64,000 nucleotides of DNA from PKWO01 sp036384915 (GCA_036384915.1 DASVLJ010000030.1:1-64000); one strand, 5' to 3'; shown: positions 52,493 through 62,730, counted from the stretch's first letter. Notes: generated by a model from the sequence alone, not told the origin. Numbers and translations: made by a program.

Positions 52493-54568
52493 ATGTCACG
52501 CCAACGTTTGACGCTGTTCGATTCGACCCTGGTCGGCCCGGCAATCGCTGATTCATTCAAAAAACTCGACCCGCGCGTGCAATTGCGCAGCCCGGTCATG
52601 TTCGTGGTCTATGTGGGCAGCATCATCACGACGCTGCTTTACTTTCAGGCGCAATTCCGGTTCGGAGGGGCTGGCGAAGCGGCTCCCGGCTTCATCCTGG
52701 CGACCTCGGTCTGGCTCTGGTTCACCGTCTTGTTCGCCAATTTTGCCGAAGCCTTGGCCGAGGGACGCAGCAAGGCTCAGGCCGCTTCGCTGCGCGCCTT
52801 GAAACAGACCGTCGACGCCAAGAAACTCGATGCGCCGCGCCATGGAGCCAAGTGGAACATCGTTCCCGCCACCACCTTGCGCAAGGACGATGCGGTGCTG
52901 ATCGAAGCCGGCGACGTGATTCCCGTGGATGGTGAAGTGATCGAAGGCGTCGCCTCGGTTGACGAAAGCGCCATCACGGGCGAATCGGCGCCCGTGATCC
53001 GCGAATCGGGCGGCGATTTTTCCTCCGTCACGGGCGGCACGCGCGTACTGTCGGATTGGCTGGTGGTGCGCGCCACGGTCAACCCTGGCGAAGCCTTCAT
53101 CGACCGCATGATCGCCATGGTCGAAGGCGCCAAGCGTAAAAAGACGCCAAACGAGATCGCGCTGACCATTTTGCTGGTTGCCCTGACCATCATCTTCCTC
53201 CTGGTCACCGTGACGCTGCTGCCGTTTTCGCTGTATAGCGTCGAGGCGGCCAAGGCCGGTTCACCGATCACGATCACGGTGTTGATCGCTCTCCTGGTCT
53301 GCCTGATTCCGACCACCATAGGCGGCTTGCTCTCCGCCATCGGCGTAGCCGGCATGAGCCGCATGATGCAGGCCAACGTGATTGCCACGTCGGGCCGGGC
53401 CGTCGAAGCCGCTGGCGACGTCGACGTGCTGCTACTGGACAAAACCGGCACGATCACGCTGGGCAACCGGCAGGCCTCCGCCTTCATGCCGGCACCCGGC
53501 GTCACGGAACAGCAATTGGCCGACGCGGCGCAACTGGCCTCTCTGGCCGACGAAACGCCCGAAGGCCGCAGCATTGCCGTGCTGGCCAAGCAGCGCTTCA
53601 ACATCCGCGAGCGCGATATGGCTTCCTTGCATGCCGTGTTCGTCCCCTTCTCGGCGCAGACGCGCATGAGCGGCATCGACATCGGCGAGCGAGCCGTGCG
53701 CAAGGGGGCGGCCGATTCGATGCGCAAGTTCGTCGAATCGCTGGGCAAACCCTACCCGGCCGAAGTTTCGCAAGCGGTGGACGACATCGCGCGCCGCGGC
53801 GGCACGCCCCTGGTGGTGGTGGACGACGGCCGGGTCATGGGAGCGGTGGAATTGAAAGACATCGTCAAGGGCGGCATCAAGGAGCGATTCGCCGAACTGC
53901 GCCGCATGGGCATTAAAACGGTCATGATCACGGGCGACAACAAGCTGACCGCAGCCGCCATCGCCGCGGAGGCCGGCGTTGACGACTTCCTCGCCGAAGC
54001 AACCCCGGAAGACAAGCTGAAACTGATCCGCAGCTATCAAGCGGAAGGCCGCCTGGTCGCCATGACAGGCGACGGCACCAATGACGCCCCCGCCCTGGCA
54101 CAGGCCGACGTCGCCGTGGCGATGAATTCGGGCACGCAGGCAGCCAAGGAAGCCGGGAACATGGTCGATCTCGATTCAAACCCGACCAAGCTGCTCGAAA
54201 TCGTCGAGATCGGCAAGCAGATGCTGATGACGCGCGGCTCGCTGACCACCTTTTCGATTGCCAACGACCTAGCCAAGTATTTCGCCATCATCCCGGCTGC
54301 TTTCGTGGCGACTTATCCGCAATTGAGGGCGCTCGACGTCATGCATCTGGCCAGCCCGTCCTCTGCCATCATGTCGGCGGTGATCTTCAATGCGCTGATC
54401 ATCATTTTCCTGATCCCGCTGGCCCTGAAGGGCGTCAAGTACCGCGCCATCGGCGCCGATGCGCTCTTGCGGCGCAATCTGCTGATTTACGGCCTGGGCG
54501 GCATCATCCTGCCTTTCGTCGGCATCAAGGCGATCGATTTGATTCTCGCCGCATTGCATCTTATTTAG
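52493..54568 (+). CDS. kdpB: Potassium-transporting P-type ATPase, catalytic subunit KdpB
   Basis: A 691-residue P-type ATPase that drives K+ uptake. The phosphorylated Asp is D316 in LLLDKTGTITLG; the actuator motif TGESAPV and the hinge GDGTNDAPALAQADVA are present. Seven membrane helices are expected. The ATG at 52493 has only a weak ribosome binding site (AAAGA), so it may be translated by coupling from kdpA. kdpC follows 8 bases after its stop. Confidence 0.97.
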   Translation: MSRQRLTLFDSTLVGPAIADSFKKLDPRVQLRSPVMFVVYVGSIITTLLYFQAQFRFGGAGEAAPGFILATSVWLWFTVLFANFAEALAEGRSKAQAASLRALKQTVDAKKLDAPRHGAKWNIVPATTLRKDDAVLIEAGDVIPVDGEVIEGVASVDESAITGESAPVIRESGGDFSSVTGGTRVLSDWLVVRATVNPGEAFIDRMIAMVEGAKRKKTPNEIALTILLVALTIIFLLVTVTLLPFSLYSVEAAKAGSPITITVLIALLVCLIPTTIGGLLSAIGVAGMSRMMQANVIATSGRAVEAAGDVDVLLLDKTGTITLGNRQASAFMPAPGVTEQQLADAAQLASLADETPEGRSIAVLAKQRFNIRERDMASLHAVFVPFSAQTRMSGIDIGERAVRKGAADSMRKFVESLGKPYPAEVSQAVDDIARRGGTPLVVVDDGRVMGAVELKDIVKGGIKERFAELRRMGIKTVMITGDNKLTAAAIAAEAGVDDFLAEATPEDKLKLIRSYQAEGRLVAMTGDGTNDAPALAQADVAVAMNSGTQAAKEAGNMVDLDSNPTKLLEIVEIGKQMLMTRGSLTTFSIANDLAKYFAIIPAAFVATYPQLRALDVMHLASPSSAIMSAVIFNALIIIFLIPLALKGVKYRAIGADALLRRNLLIYGLGGIILPFVGIKAIDLILAALHLI

Positions 54569-54576
54569 GAAATATC

Positions 54577-55155
54577 ATGTCAAGCATTTTGCGTCCGGCC
54601 ATCGTCCTGTTCGCCGTCCTCACTCTGATCTGCTGCGTGCTCTATCCCTTTGCCATGACCGGCATCGGGGCAGTCCTATTCCCGCACCAGGTATCGGGTA
54701 GCCTGTTGCCCGATAACCGGGGCTCAACCCTGATCGGTCAGGAATTCAGTTCGCCCAAGTATTTCTGGGGCCGCCTCTCGGCCACTTCGCCCATGCCCTA
54801 CAACGCGGTCAACTCGGGCGGCTCGAACAATGCGCCGAGCAATCCCGCCCTGGTCGATGAAGTCAAAGGGCGCATCGCGGCGTTGAAGGCTGCCGATCCC
54901 GCCAACCAGGCGCCGATTCCCATCGACCTTGTGACGTCTTCCGCCAGCGGCCTGGACCCCGAAATCAGCCTCGCTGCGGCTTACTATCAGGCGGCACGTG
55001 TGGCCAGGGCACGCAAGCTCGATGTCGCGCAGGTACGCGGCTTGATCGCCGCGATGGCGACGCCGCAGTATTTCGGCTTCTTCGGCGAAGCGCGCGTCAA
55101 TGTGCTGGGACTCAATCTGGCGCTCGATGAAAACGTCAATGAGAAGCACCAATGA
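54577..55155 (+). CDS. kdpC: Potassium-transporting ATPase subunit KdpC
   Basis: A 192-residue protein with one N-terminal membrane helix (about 5-30) and a periplasmic domain. The signatures GSLLPDNRGSTLIGQEFSSPKYFWGR (given here as LIGQEFSSPKYFWGR), NAPSNPAL and VTSSASGLDPEIS are characteristic of KdpC. It completes the KdpFABC complex and raises its affinity for ATP. It ends 23 bases before kdpD, so the structural and regulatory genes probably share a transcript. Confidence 0.96.
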   Translation: MSSILRPAIVLFAVLTLICCVLYPFAMTGIGAVLFPHQVSGSLLPDNRGSTLIGQEFSSPKYFWGRLSATSPMPYNAVNSGGSNNAPSNPALVDEVKGRIAALKAADPANQAPIPIDLVTSSASGLDPEISLAAAYYQAARVARARKLDVAQVRGLIAAMATPQYFGFFGEARVNVLGLNLALDENVNEKHQ

Positions 55156-55178
55156 TAGGCGCTGAACTATAATCGTTC

Positions 55179-57920
55179 ATGCCCATGAACGATCACCGCC
55201 CCGATCCGGACGCCCTGCTCGCCAAGGTGCAGGCCCAGGAAAAGCATGCCTCACGCGGCAGCTTGCGCATTTATTTCGGGGCCTCGGCCGGCGTGGGCAA
55301 GACTTACGCCATGCTTTCGGCCGCACGCAAGCTGCAGGCCGAGGGCAAGCGGGTGCTGGTCGGCGTGGTCGAGACGCATGGCCGCAGCGAAACCGCCGCG
55401 CAACTGGAAAGCCTGCCGTTATTGCCGCCGCATCCGGTCGAATATCGCGGCAAGATCCTGAGCGAGTTCGACATCGATGCGGCACTGGCGCAACACCCCG
55501 ACCTGATCCTGATGGATGAACTGGCGCACTCGAATGCGCCAGGTTCGCGCCACCCCAAACGCTGGCAGGACGTGGAGGAATTGCTCGACGCAGGCGTCGA
55601 CGTCTTCACCACGGTCAATGTACAGCATCTCGAAAGCCTGAATGACGCCGTCGGCGGCATCACCGGCATACGCGTCGCGGAAACCTTGCCCGATACGGTC
55701 TTCGATGCCGCCGACGAGGTCGTGCTGGTCGACATACCCGCGGACGAACTGCTGAACCGGCTGCGTTCCGGCAAGGTGTATCAACTGCAGCAAGCCGAGC
55801 GTGCTTCGCGCAATTTTTTCCGCAAGGGCAACCTGATTGCGCTGCGCGAACTGGCCTTGCGCCGCACGGCGGACCGGCTGGAAAACGACGTGCAGGCTTA
55901 CCGTGTCGAAAAATCGATTAACACGGTCTGGAAGACCGATGCCGCGCTGCTGGCCTGCCTGGGTCCGCGCGCCGGCATCGATCACGTCATCCGCAGCACG
56001 GCGCGCATGGCGAGCCAGCTGAATGCGGAATGGCACGTCATCTACGTCGAAACGCCGGAACTGCAGCGCCTGGCGTCGGAAGAGCGCGAACGCATCCTGA
56101 AATCGCTCAAGATGGCCGGCGATCTCGGCGCTGTCACCGCCGTGCTCTCGGGTAGCGACATCGCCCGCACCATCGTCGATTACGCGCGCAGCCAGAACTT
56201 CTCCAAAATCGTCATGGGCCGCGCCCACACGAACTGGCCCTGGCGCAAAGCGCATATCCGGCGCATCGCGGCGATAGCTCCCGACGTCGATTTGATCGAA
56301 ATCGGCGGCGAATCCACGCGCCAATCCGGCGTGAACGACGGCCTGGGCAATCGCGTGGCGCGACCGGAAGAAGAGCAGGATGGCCGCTGGCCGTATTGGA
56401 GCTACGTCTTCGCGGCGGCAGCCAGCCTCCTGACCGCCTTGGTCTCGACTCCGCTGTTGCATTATTTCGACCTGGCCAACATCATCATGCTGTTCCTGTT
56501 GACCGTCGTGCTGGTGGCGATCCGGCTTGGCCGCGGACCATCGGTCGTATCGACCGTGGTGGGCGTGCTGGCCTTCGATTTCTTTTTCGTGCCGCCGCGC
56601 TTCTCCTTTGCCGTCAGTGACTTGCAATACCTCGTCACCTTCGCCGTCATGCTGGTGGTCGGGTTGATCACGGGGCACCTGACCTCCGACTTGCGCTACC
56701 AGGCCCGTATCGCCTTCGACCGCGAATCGCGCTCCCGCGCGCTCTATGAATTCGCCCGCGCACTGTCGTCCGTGCTGCAGACCGAACAGATTTTCGAAAT
56801 CACGCGCAGCTTCGTCCAGCGCAGCTTCCGCGCACGCGCCACGCTGATTTTGCCCGATGCGAACGGCAGGCTGCAGCCCCCGCTTGCCGGAGGCCAGGAG
56901 CAGACGCCCAATCTTTCTGTGCTCGACATGGGCATCGCGCAATGGGCCTTCGACCGTGCCACGCCGGCCGGCATCGGCACCGATACGCTGCCGGCCAGCA
57001 GCTATTTCTATCTCCCGCTGGTCGCACCGATGCGCACGCGCGGCCTGCTCGCAATCGAACCAGAGGGCCGGCGCTGGATTCTCATTCCGGAACAGCGCCA
57101 GCAGCTTGAAACCTATGCCGCTTTGGCTGCCATCGCCCTGGAACGGGTGCACTATATCGAAGTCGCACAGGATGCCCTGGTGCACATGGAATCCGAGCGC
57201 CTGCGCAATTCTTTGCTGGCCACCTTGTCGCACGATCTGCGCACCCCGTTGACAGCTTTGATCGGCCTGGCCGAGTCGCTGACCACGGCCAAGCCGCCCC
57301 TGCCTGCGGCACAAGGGAAACTGGCGCACGACTTGCACGATGAAATGCAACGCATGAGTGCACTGGTGACGAATCTCCTGGAAATGGCGCGCATACAGAA
57401 TGGCGAAGTGCAGTTGAACCTGCAATGGCAACCGTTCGAAGAGGTGGTCGGCAGCGCAATACGGCTGAGCAAGCCGCATCTGGGAAGCCGAATACTCGAA
57501 ACGCGGGTGCCGCCCGATTTGCCGCTGGTGCGCTTCGACGCCATGCTGATCGAGCGGGTATTGTGCAACCTGCTGGAAAACGCAGGCAAATACACGCCGG
57601 CGGATGCGCGCATTGAAATCAAGGCCGAGACGGCGGGCGAATTCCTGCGCGTTGAAATCAGCGATAACGGCCCGGGCCTGCCTCATGGCAAGGAAGAACA
57701 ATTGTTCGAAAAATTCGCGCGCGGCGAACGCGAATCCGCCACCGCCGGCGTCGGCTTGGGATTATCGATCTGCCGCGCCATCGTCGAGGCGCATGGCGGT
57801 ATGATACGGGCAGCCAGGTCCGCACTTGGCGGCGCGATGTTCAGCTTTACCCTCCCGCTGGGCACGCCGCCCGAGATGCCCGACCTGGAACGCGATATGG
57901 AAGACCAGGACCATGCTTGA
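55179..57920 (+). CDS. kdpD: Osmosensitive K+ sensor histidine kinase KdpD
   Basis: A 913-residue membrane kinase. Order: N-terminal KdpD domain with Walker A GASAGVGKT (34-42), a UspA-like domain (about 250-375), four membrane helices (about 400-505), a GAF domain (about 525-665) and the kinase core with H685 in LSHDLRTPLTAL and ATPase boxes NLLENAGKYTP, DNGPGLP and GVGLGLSIC. It senses low K+ or turgor and controls KdpE. An alternative Met two codons in is possible. Its last codons overlap the kdpE start by 8 bases. Confidence 0.96.
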   Translation: MPMNDHRPDPDALLAKVQAQEKHASRGSLRIYFGASAGVGKTYAMLSAARKLQAEGKRVLVGVVETHGRSETAAQLESLPLLPPHPVEYRGKILSEFDIDAALAQHPDLILMDELAHSNAPGSRHPKRWQDVEELLDAGVDVFTTVNVQHLESLNDAVGGITGIRVAETLPDTVFDAADEVVLVDIPADELLNRLRSGKVYQLQQAERASRNFFRKGNLIALRELALRRTADRLENDVQAYRVEKSINTVWKTDAALLACLGPRAGIDHVIRSTARMASQLNAEWHVIYVETPELQRLASEERERILKSLKMAGDLGAVTAVLSGSDIARTIVDYARSQNFSKIVMGRAHTNWPWRKAHIRRIAAIAPDVDLIEIGGESTRQSGVNDGLGNRVARPEEEQDGRWPYWSYVFAAAASLLTALVSTPLLHYFDLANIIMLFLLTVVLVAIRLGRGPSVVSTVVGVLAFDFFFVPPRFSFAVSDLQYLVTFAVMLVVGLITGHLTSDLRYQARIAFDRESRSRALYEFARALSSVLQTEQIFEITRSFVQRSFRARATLILPDANGRLQPPLAGGQEQTPNLSVLDMGIAQWAFDRATPAGIGTDTLPASSYFYLPLVAPMRTRGLLAIEPEGRRWILIPEQRQQLETYAALAAIALERVHYIEVAQDALVHMESERLRNSLLATLSHDLRTPLTALIGLAESLTTAKPPLPAAQGKLAHDLHDEMQRMSALVTNLLEMARIQNGEVQLNLQWQPFEEVVGSAIRLSKPHLGSRILETRVPPDLPLVRFDAMLIERVLCNLLENAGKYTPADARIEIKAETAGEFLRVEISDNGPGLPHGKEEQLFEKFARGERESATAGVGLGLSICRAIVEAHGGMIRAARSALGGAMFSFTLPLGTPPEMPDLERDMEDQDHA

Positions 57921-58614
57921 ACCGCAACCGACCGTGCTGCTGATCGAAGACGAGCCGCAAATCAGGCGCTTCGTGCGCTCCTCGATGGAAGCGGAGGGAT
58001 GGCAAGTCTATGAGACGGATTCGAAAAAGCGCGGCATGATCGAAGCCGGCACGCGCAAGCCCGACTTGATCATCCTCGATCTCGGCCTGCCCGACGGCGA
58101 CGGTGTCGAATTGATCGGCGACGTGCGCGCCTGGTCCAGCGTGCCCATCATCGTGCTGTCGGCGCGCGTGTCGGAAACTGACAAGATCCGGGCGCTCGAT
58201 GCCGGTGCCGACGATTACCTGACCAAGCCTTTCGGTTCAGGCGAACTGCTGGCTCGCGTGCGTGCCAACCTGCGCCGGCGCCGCACACGTGCTACGGGCG
58301 ATGGCGGCTCGATCAGTTTCGGCGACGTGACGGTCGATTTGCGCGAGCGCCAGGTGACCAAGGCCGGGCAACATGTGCATCTGACGCCGACCGAATTCCG
58401 CCTCTTGGCCGCCCTGCTCAACAATGCCGGCAAGGTCATCACCAATCCGCAATTGCTGCGTGAAGTATGGGGGCCGTCGCACTCGGAAAGCGGACATTAC
58501 CTGCGCGTCTACATGGGCCATCTGAGGCAAAAGCTCGAAGACGATCCGACGCAACCCAAGCATCTGCTGACCGAAACCGCGGTCGGGTACCGTCTTGTGC
58601 CCAATCCGCGCTGA
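57913..58614 (+). CDS. kdpE: Response regulator KdpE
   Basis: A 233-residue OmpR-family regulator. The receiver domain has phospho-acceptor D56 (ILDLGLPDGDG) and the Lys in YLTKPFGSGE. The winged helix (about 130-230) ends HLLTETAVGYRLVP. It activates kdpFABC when phosphorylated by KdpD; the TTTACA repeats at 50386-50423 are its predicted site. Its start lies inside kdpD. No clear terminator follows. Confidence 0.96.
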   Translation: MLEPQPTVLLIEDEPQIRRFVRSSMEAEGWQVYETDSKKRGMIEAGTRKPDLIILDLGLPDGDGVELIGDVRAWSSVPIIVLSARVSETDKIRALDAGADDYLTKPFGSGELLARVRANLRRRRTRATGDGGSISFGDVTVDLRERQVTKAGQHVHLTPTEFRLLAALLNNAGKVITNPQLLREVWGPSHSESGHYLRVYMGHLRQKLEDDPTQPKHLLTETAVGYRLVPNPR

Positions 58615-58746
58615 CAGGCAGTTGCAAAACTACTGTGCTTCCCGATCTTGGAGCCTGCGGTGTTCTGCGTGCCAGCGTACGCGCCCCCTCCTCGCCCCCG
58701 ACTTCGGTCCGCTCACTACGTTTTTCAACACCCTGTTTATTTAAAC

Positions 58747-59292
58747 CTACTTCTCCGGCGGCAACACCTCGATCGTCAATTCGTTGCTCGCGATGTAGTA
58801 AGGAATGTGCTGATAGTTGGCAAACATCAGGCGCAACTTGTGTTTGCCCGGCGGCAGGTTGAGCACGGTTTCCGTTTCACCCTTGCCGAAGTGCTTGTAA
58901 TGCTGGTGCTGGAACTCATCGGACTTGTCGAACGGGATCGGTTTCTTGATGTCTTGCGGCAGGTCGAGGTCGATCAGGATGTGATGGTGTCCGGTGCCTT
59001 CGATATCTCCGGCGGCGACAGGTGCGACCCCCATTCCCGAGACCGCGAACACGACACGGAACGGCGAGCGCACCTTGTCGCCGTCGCGTATGTTGACGAA
59101 ATACAGCGCCTTGTCGCCAACCGTGAAGGGTACGGTTCGGTCGAGGGCACTGACGCTGCATATCGTCGATTCCGGCGTGGCGGCGTTCAAGGCTTGCTTC
59201 CTGGACTTGTCGTCTGCCGACGCATTGCAAGAAAGCGCGGCAAATGCGGCGATCACTGCCGCGCATACCAGTTTCGTGGCCGACTGATTCAT
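58747..59292 (-). CDS. Periplasmic DUF4399 protein
   Basis: A 181-residue exported protein with a signal peptide (about 1-26, ending CNASA). The DUF4399 domain (about 80-178) is beta-rich with TGHHHILID and FQHQHYKHFGKGE; the many His could bind a metal such as copper. GGGAGGAG lies just before the ATG. It follows sodC by 28 bases on the same strand, so the two are likely one transcript. Function unknown; a link with copper or oxidative stress is suggested only by the neighbour and the His clusters. Confidence 0.8.
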   Translation of the reverse strand: MNQSATKLVCAAVIAAFAALSCNASADDKSRKQALNAATPESTICSVSALDRTVPFTVGDKALYFVNIRDGDKVRSPFRVVFAVSGMGVAPVAAGDIEGTGHHHILIDLDLPQDIKKPIPFDKSDEFQHQHYKHFGKGETETVLNLPPGKHKLRLMFANYQHIPYYIASNELTIEVLPPEK

Positions 59293-59320
59293 GCTCTCTC
59301 CTCCCTGTCGTTATTTCGAT

Positions 59321-59851
59321 TTATTTGATGACACCGCACGCAATGCGCGCTCCTCCGCCGCCCAGGGGCGCCGGATGGTCGTCATGGTTGTCACCGCCGG
59401 CGTGGATCATCAGCGCGTGGCCGTGCAAGGCGTCAAGCGACTTCAGGCGCGGTGCCAGCACCGGGTAGACGGCACGCGCGTCGTTGCCGACATAGAGCGC
59501 AGGCAAGTCGCCAAGGTGGCCGTCACTGTAAGGGCCGGCATGCCTTTCCGTCTTCATCGGGTCCCAATGTCCTCCGGCGGCCATGGCAGGCACCGGTTTG
59601 CCGTCTTTCATCCCGGCATCGCACGAAGGATGTTCGTGGATGTGGAAACCATGCAGGCCGGTAGGCAGGCCGGACAACGAAGGCCAGAAAATCAAGCCAT
59701 ATTGCGATTCGGTGACGGTAATTTCGCCGGCCGGCGTGACTACGCCCTTTTCATCGACCATATTCATCGGCACCGTGAGCGACGGGCCTTTTTCGGCAGC
59801 CTGAGTTGTCGCGGCGAGCAAGAGTGCACAGGAAAAAACGAGGTGTCGCAT
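59321..59851 (-). CDS. sodC: Periplasmic Cu/Zn superoxide dismutase
   Basis: A 176-residue exported enzyme turning superoxide into hydrogen peroxide and oxygen. Signal peptide at about 1-18. Copper ligands are in GFHIHEHPSC, the zinc-loop region is around GGHWDPMK, and the second signature is GDNHDDHPAPLGGGG followed by ARIACGVI, with the two disulfide Cys present. AAGGAG precedes the ATG. It is the first gene of the pair with the DUF4399 gene. Confidence 0.95.
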   Translation of the reverse strand: MRHLVFSCALLLAATTQAAEKGPSLTVPMNMVDEKGVVTPAGEITVTESQYGLIFWPSLSGLPTGLHGFHIHEHPSCDAGMKDGKPVPAMAAGGHWDPMKTERHAGPYSDGHLGDLPALYVGNDARAVYPVLAPRLKSLDALHGHALMIHAGGDNHDDHPAPLGGGGARIACGVIK

Positions 59852-59934
59852 GATGGCTCCTTGAAAGTCGTTATTAAATCATTGCAACGTAACGGCATGA
59901 AATTGATTCTGCCGATACTTTGAATAGTGCAACG

Positions 59935-62730
59935 CTATGAAGTTTCCAACATTGCCTGCAAGCGACGGTCTATCTTGCGATAATCGGCTTCGATGGCTCC
60001 GATTTTCGCCTCCAGGTCGTCCATGATGCCGGCCTTCAACTGAACCTCGAATTTCTTGCATAAGGCAGCCAGCGTGCCGGCTCCCATGGATGAAGCGCTG
60101 CCGCTCAAGGCATGCGTCAGCCTGAGCAGTTCAGCGCGGTCCGAAGCTTGCGCCGCGCGCAGCATGGCGGCCAGACGCTTGGCGCTGTCGGTCTGGAACA
60201 GATTGGCCAACTCGGCGAAGTCGTTGCCGAATACTTCCTGCATGCCGTCGAGATCGTCCTTGACCGGTAATTCGTGCGATTCAAGCGGGGAAGCTTGTTC
60301 CGAAACCTTCACTTCAAGCCAGCGCGCCAGCGTTTCGCGCAAGGTAGCGGGCCGGATCGGTTTGGGCAGATAATCGTCCATGCCCGATGCCAGGCACTTC
60401 TCCCTGTCGCCGGTCAAGGCGTGCGCAGTCAGGGCGACGATGGGAACATGCCGTGCCGGCTTGCCGCTTCTTTCGTCGCTGCGCTCGTTGGCACGTATGC
60501 GCATGGTCGCCTGATAGCCGTCAAGCTCGGGCATCTGGCAATCCATCAGGATCAGATCGTAGTTGCCCACGCCATGCATGGCCACCGCCTGCAAGCCGTC
60601 GGCGGCAATCTCCGTCGTGCAGCCGAATTTTTTCAGCATGTGGACCACAACCGATTGATTGACCACGTTGTCGTCGACCACGAGAATGCGATATCCCTCG
60701 AAGGGCAGCTCCGTGTTTGCGGCCTGTATCGTCGAGGCATGGTTGGTGCCGCTGACGAAGCCGGGATTTTCGCCGCGCCGCAAGGCGCCGCACAGCGCGC
60801 GTAGCGTATGGATCAATACGTCGCGCGGCAGCGGCTTCTTCAGCAAGGCGGAAAAACCGGCCCGGGCAAGCGTATCCGCGTCGGCCGGTGTCGCCTGCGC
60901 ACTCAGCATCACCAGCAAGGTATCGGCGAACTCGGTGTCGGCCTTGATCGCACTGCCCAGACCGATGCCATCGATATCCTGCATGCGCGGCGCGATGACG
61001 GCGATGCAATATGGATCGCGCGCCAAGACCGCCGCCTTCATCGCCGCCAAGGCTTCGGCGCCGCTGCCGCGTATGTCGACGCGCATGCCTTCGTGTACCA
61101 GCAATTCCTCGAATACGTTGCGGTAGTTGGACTGATTGTCGACGAACAGCACCCGCACCCCGATCAAGGGATTTTGCGCCGACTCGTATTTTTCCTCGAC
61201 CGCGCGCGGCAAATCGAGCGTGACCCAGAAGGTACTGCCCTTGCCCAGTTCGCTTTCGACCCCGATCTGTCCGCCCATCAATTCCACCAGCAGCTTGCAG
61301 ATGGTCAAGCCGAGGCCGGTGCCGCCATATTGGCGTGTGGTGGAGGGATCGGCCTGGGTGAACTTCTCGAAAACCTGCGTCCGCTTGTCTGGCGCCAGGC
61401 CGATGCCGGTGTCGCTTACCGACAAGCGCAAACGGCAGATGTCGGGGTTCTCGTGCACCACACTGACCTGGACGTCGACCACGACGTGGCCGCGCGAAGT
61501 GAACTTGATGGCATTCGAGAGCAGGTTGGTCACGATCTGCCGCACGCGCGTCGGATCGCCTTTCATGTTGCGCGGCGCCGACGGCGGATAGTGCACCACC
61601 AATTCCAGGCCCTTGTTGCGTGCATCGATGCCTTGCGCCTGCGACACTGCCTCAATTTCATGCAGCAGGTCGAACGGAATCGATTCCAGAGGCAGCTTGC
61701 CGGCCTCGATCTTGGAAAAATCGAGGATGTCGTTGATCAACTGCAGCAGGCTCTCCGCGCTGCTCTGGGCCACGGCGGCAAACTCGCGCTGCGCGTCGGA
61801 GAGTTCGGTATCGAGCAACAGATCCAGCATGCCGATCACGCCATTCATCGGCGTGCGGATTTCATGGCTCATGTTGGCCAGGAAGACCGATTTGATGCGC
61901 GTCGCATCTTCGGCCTGCTCCTTGGCGATGCGCAGGTTTTCCGCCTGTTCGCGCGCTTCGGTTTCATCCATCCAGAAGCCGTTCCAGACGAAGGAGTTGT
62001 CCGGCAAGGCGCTGGGCACGGCGCAGGCATGGATCCAGCGCCGCCTTCCGCCGAACTCCACGCAGGAACGGATGCGCGTGAATTCGCGCGTATTGACCGC
62101 GTGCGCGACCTGCTCCTGGGCCGGCACGCGGTATTCCGGCGGCGTATGGCGCCAGCGCGCCATGCGGTCCTCCATGATTTCCTCGGCGCTGACGCCGAGA
62201 ATATCCTTGACGTTTTCACCCACGTAAATGTAACGCCGCTCGCCCTGCGGGCCTTCGAGGAACTGAAATACCGCGACCGGCAGTGTTTCCGTAATGTCCT
62301 TCAAGCGCTTGCTCGCGGCTTCGGCGGCGGTCCAGGCTTCGGACAGGCGGCGCGCCGTTTTCCTCATTTCAGCGATATCCTCTTCGGGCATCGGGGCTTC
62401 CCGGAAATACAGCACCGCTCCCTGGTCGCGCGCCGCTTTCCACTGCACGATCCTGGTCCGCTCCGGACCAGCTTGCACCTCGGCTTGCAGCCAGCCGGCA
62501 CGGGTAGGGGCCAATTCCAATTGCTGTTGCCAGTCTTGGCCGCCAACGTGCGGCAAGACATCGGCGAGCGGGCGTCCCATGGCATCGGATTCGGAAAGAG
62601 CGAAGAATTCAGCCGCAGCGGCGTTCCAGAAATCGATCCGATGCTCGGCATCTAGGCCGACAACGGGGAACGGCGCCGCATCCAGTGCCGTGCCGTAGCG
62701 CAATCCCTCTACTGTCTCAGGCTTGGTCAT
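59935..62730 (-). CDS. Hybrid sensor histidine kinase (PAS-PAS-HisKA-HATPase-REC-REC-HPt)
   Basis: A 931-residue cytoplasmic hybrid kinase. Two PAS domains (about 10-115 and 140-265) precede the kinase core with H289 (NMSHEIRTPMNG) and ATPase boxes NLLSNAIKF, DTGIGL and GTGLGL. The first receiver (about 530-645) reads VIAPRMQDIDG where an Asp is expected, so it has lost its phospho-acceptor. The second receiver (about 680-800) is intact with D730 (LMDCQMPELDG). The C-terminal HPt domain has H873 (THALSGSASS). Phosphate can therefore pass H289 to D730 to H873 and on to an unknown regulator. There is no membrane helix. It is 83 bases upstream of sodC's own start and has no clear partner here; the GGDEF gene is divergent. 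Confidence 0.92.
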   Translation of the reverse strand: MTKPETVEGLRYGTALDAAPFPVVGLDAEHRIDFWNAAAAEFFALSESDAMGRPLADVLPHVGGQDWQQQLELAPTRAGWLQAEVQAGPERTRIVQWKAARDQGAVLYFREAPMPEEDIAEMRKTARRLSEAWTAAEAASKRLKDITETLPVAVFQFLEGPQGERRYIYVGENVKDILGVSAEEIMEDRMARWRHTPPEYRVPAQEQVAHAVNTREFTRIRSCVEFGGRRRWIHACAVPSALPDNSFVWNGFWMDETEAREQAENLRIAKEQAEDATRIKSVFLANMSHEIRTPMNGVIGMLDLLLDTELSDAQREFAAVAQSSAESLLQLINDILDFSKIEAGKLPLESIPFDLLHEIEAVSQAQGIDARNKGLELVVHYPPSAPRNMKGDPTRVRQIVTNLLSNAIKFTSRGHVVVDVQVSVVHENPDICRLRLSVSDTGIGLAPDKRTQVFEKFTQADPSTTRQYGGTGLGLTICKLLVELMGGQIGVESELGKGSTFWVTLDLPRAVEEKYESAQNPLIGVRVLFVDNQSNYRNVFEELLVHEGMRVDIRGSGAEALAAMKAAVLARDPYCIAVIAPRMQDIDGIGLGSAIKADTEFADTLLVMLSAQATPADADTLARAGFSALLKKPLPRDVLIHTLRALCGALRRGENPGFVSGTNHASTIQAANTELPFEGYRILVVDDNVVNQSVVVHMLKKFGCTTEIAADGLQAVAMHGVGNYDLILMDCQMPELDGYQATMRIRANERSDERSGKPARHVPIVALTAHALTGDREKCLASGMDDYLPKPIRPATLRETLARWLEVKVSEQASPLESHELPVKDDLDGMQEVFGNDFAELANLFQTDSAKRLAAMLRAAQASDRAELLRLTHALSGSASSMGAGTLAALCKKFEVQLKAGIMDDLEAKIGAIEADYRKIDRRLQAMLETS

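Noticed and set aside
55419..57701. 760-codon minus-strand frame opposite kdpD
   Set aside because: KdpD is certain on the other strand, and the antisense frame shows only low-complexity Arg/Gln/Ala-rich sequence.
60808..62655. 615-codon plus-strand frame opposite the hybrid kinase
   Set aside because: It is a shadow of the kinase with its conserved H, N and G boxes on the minus strand.
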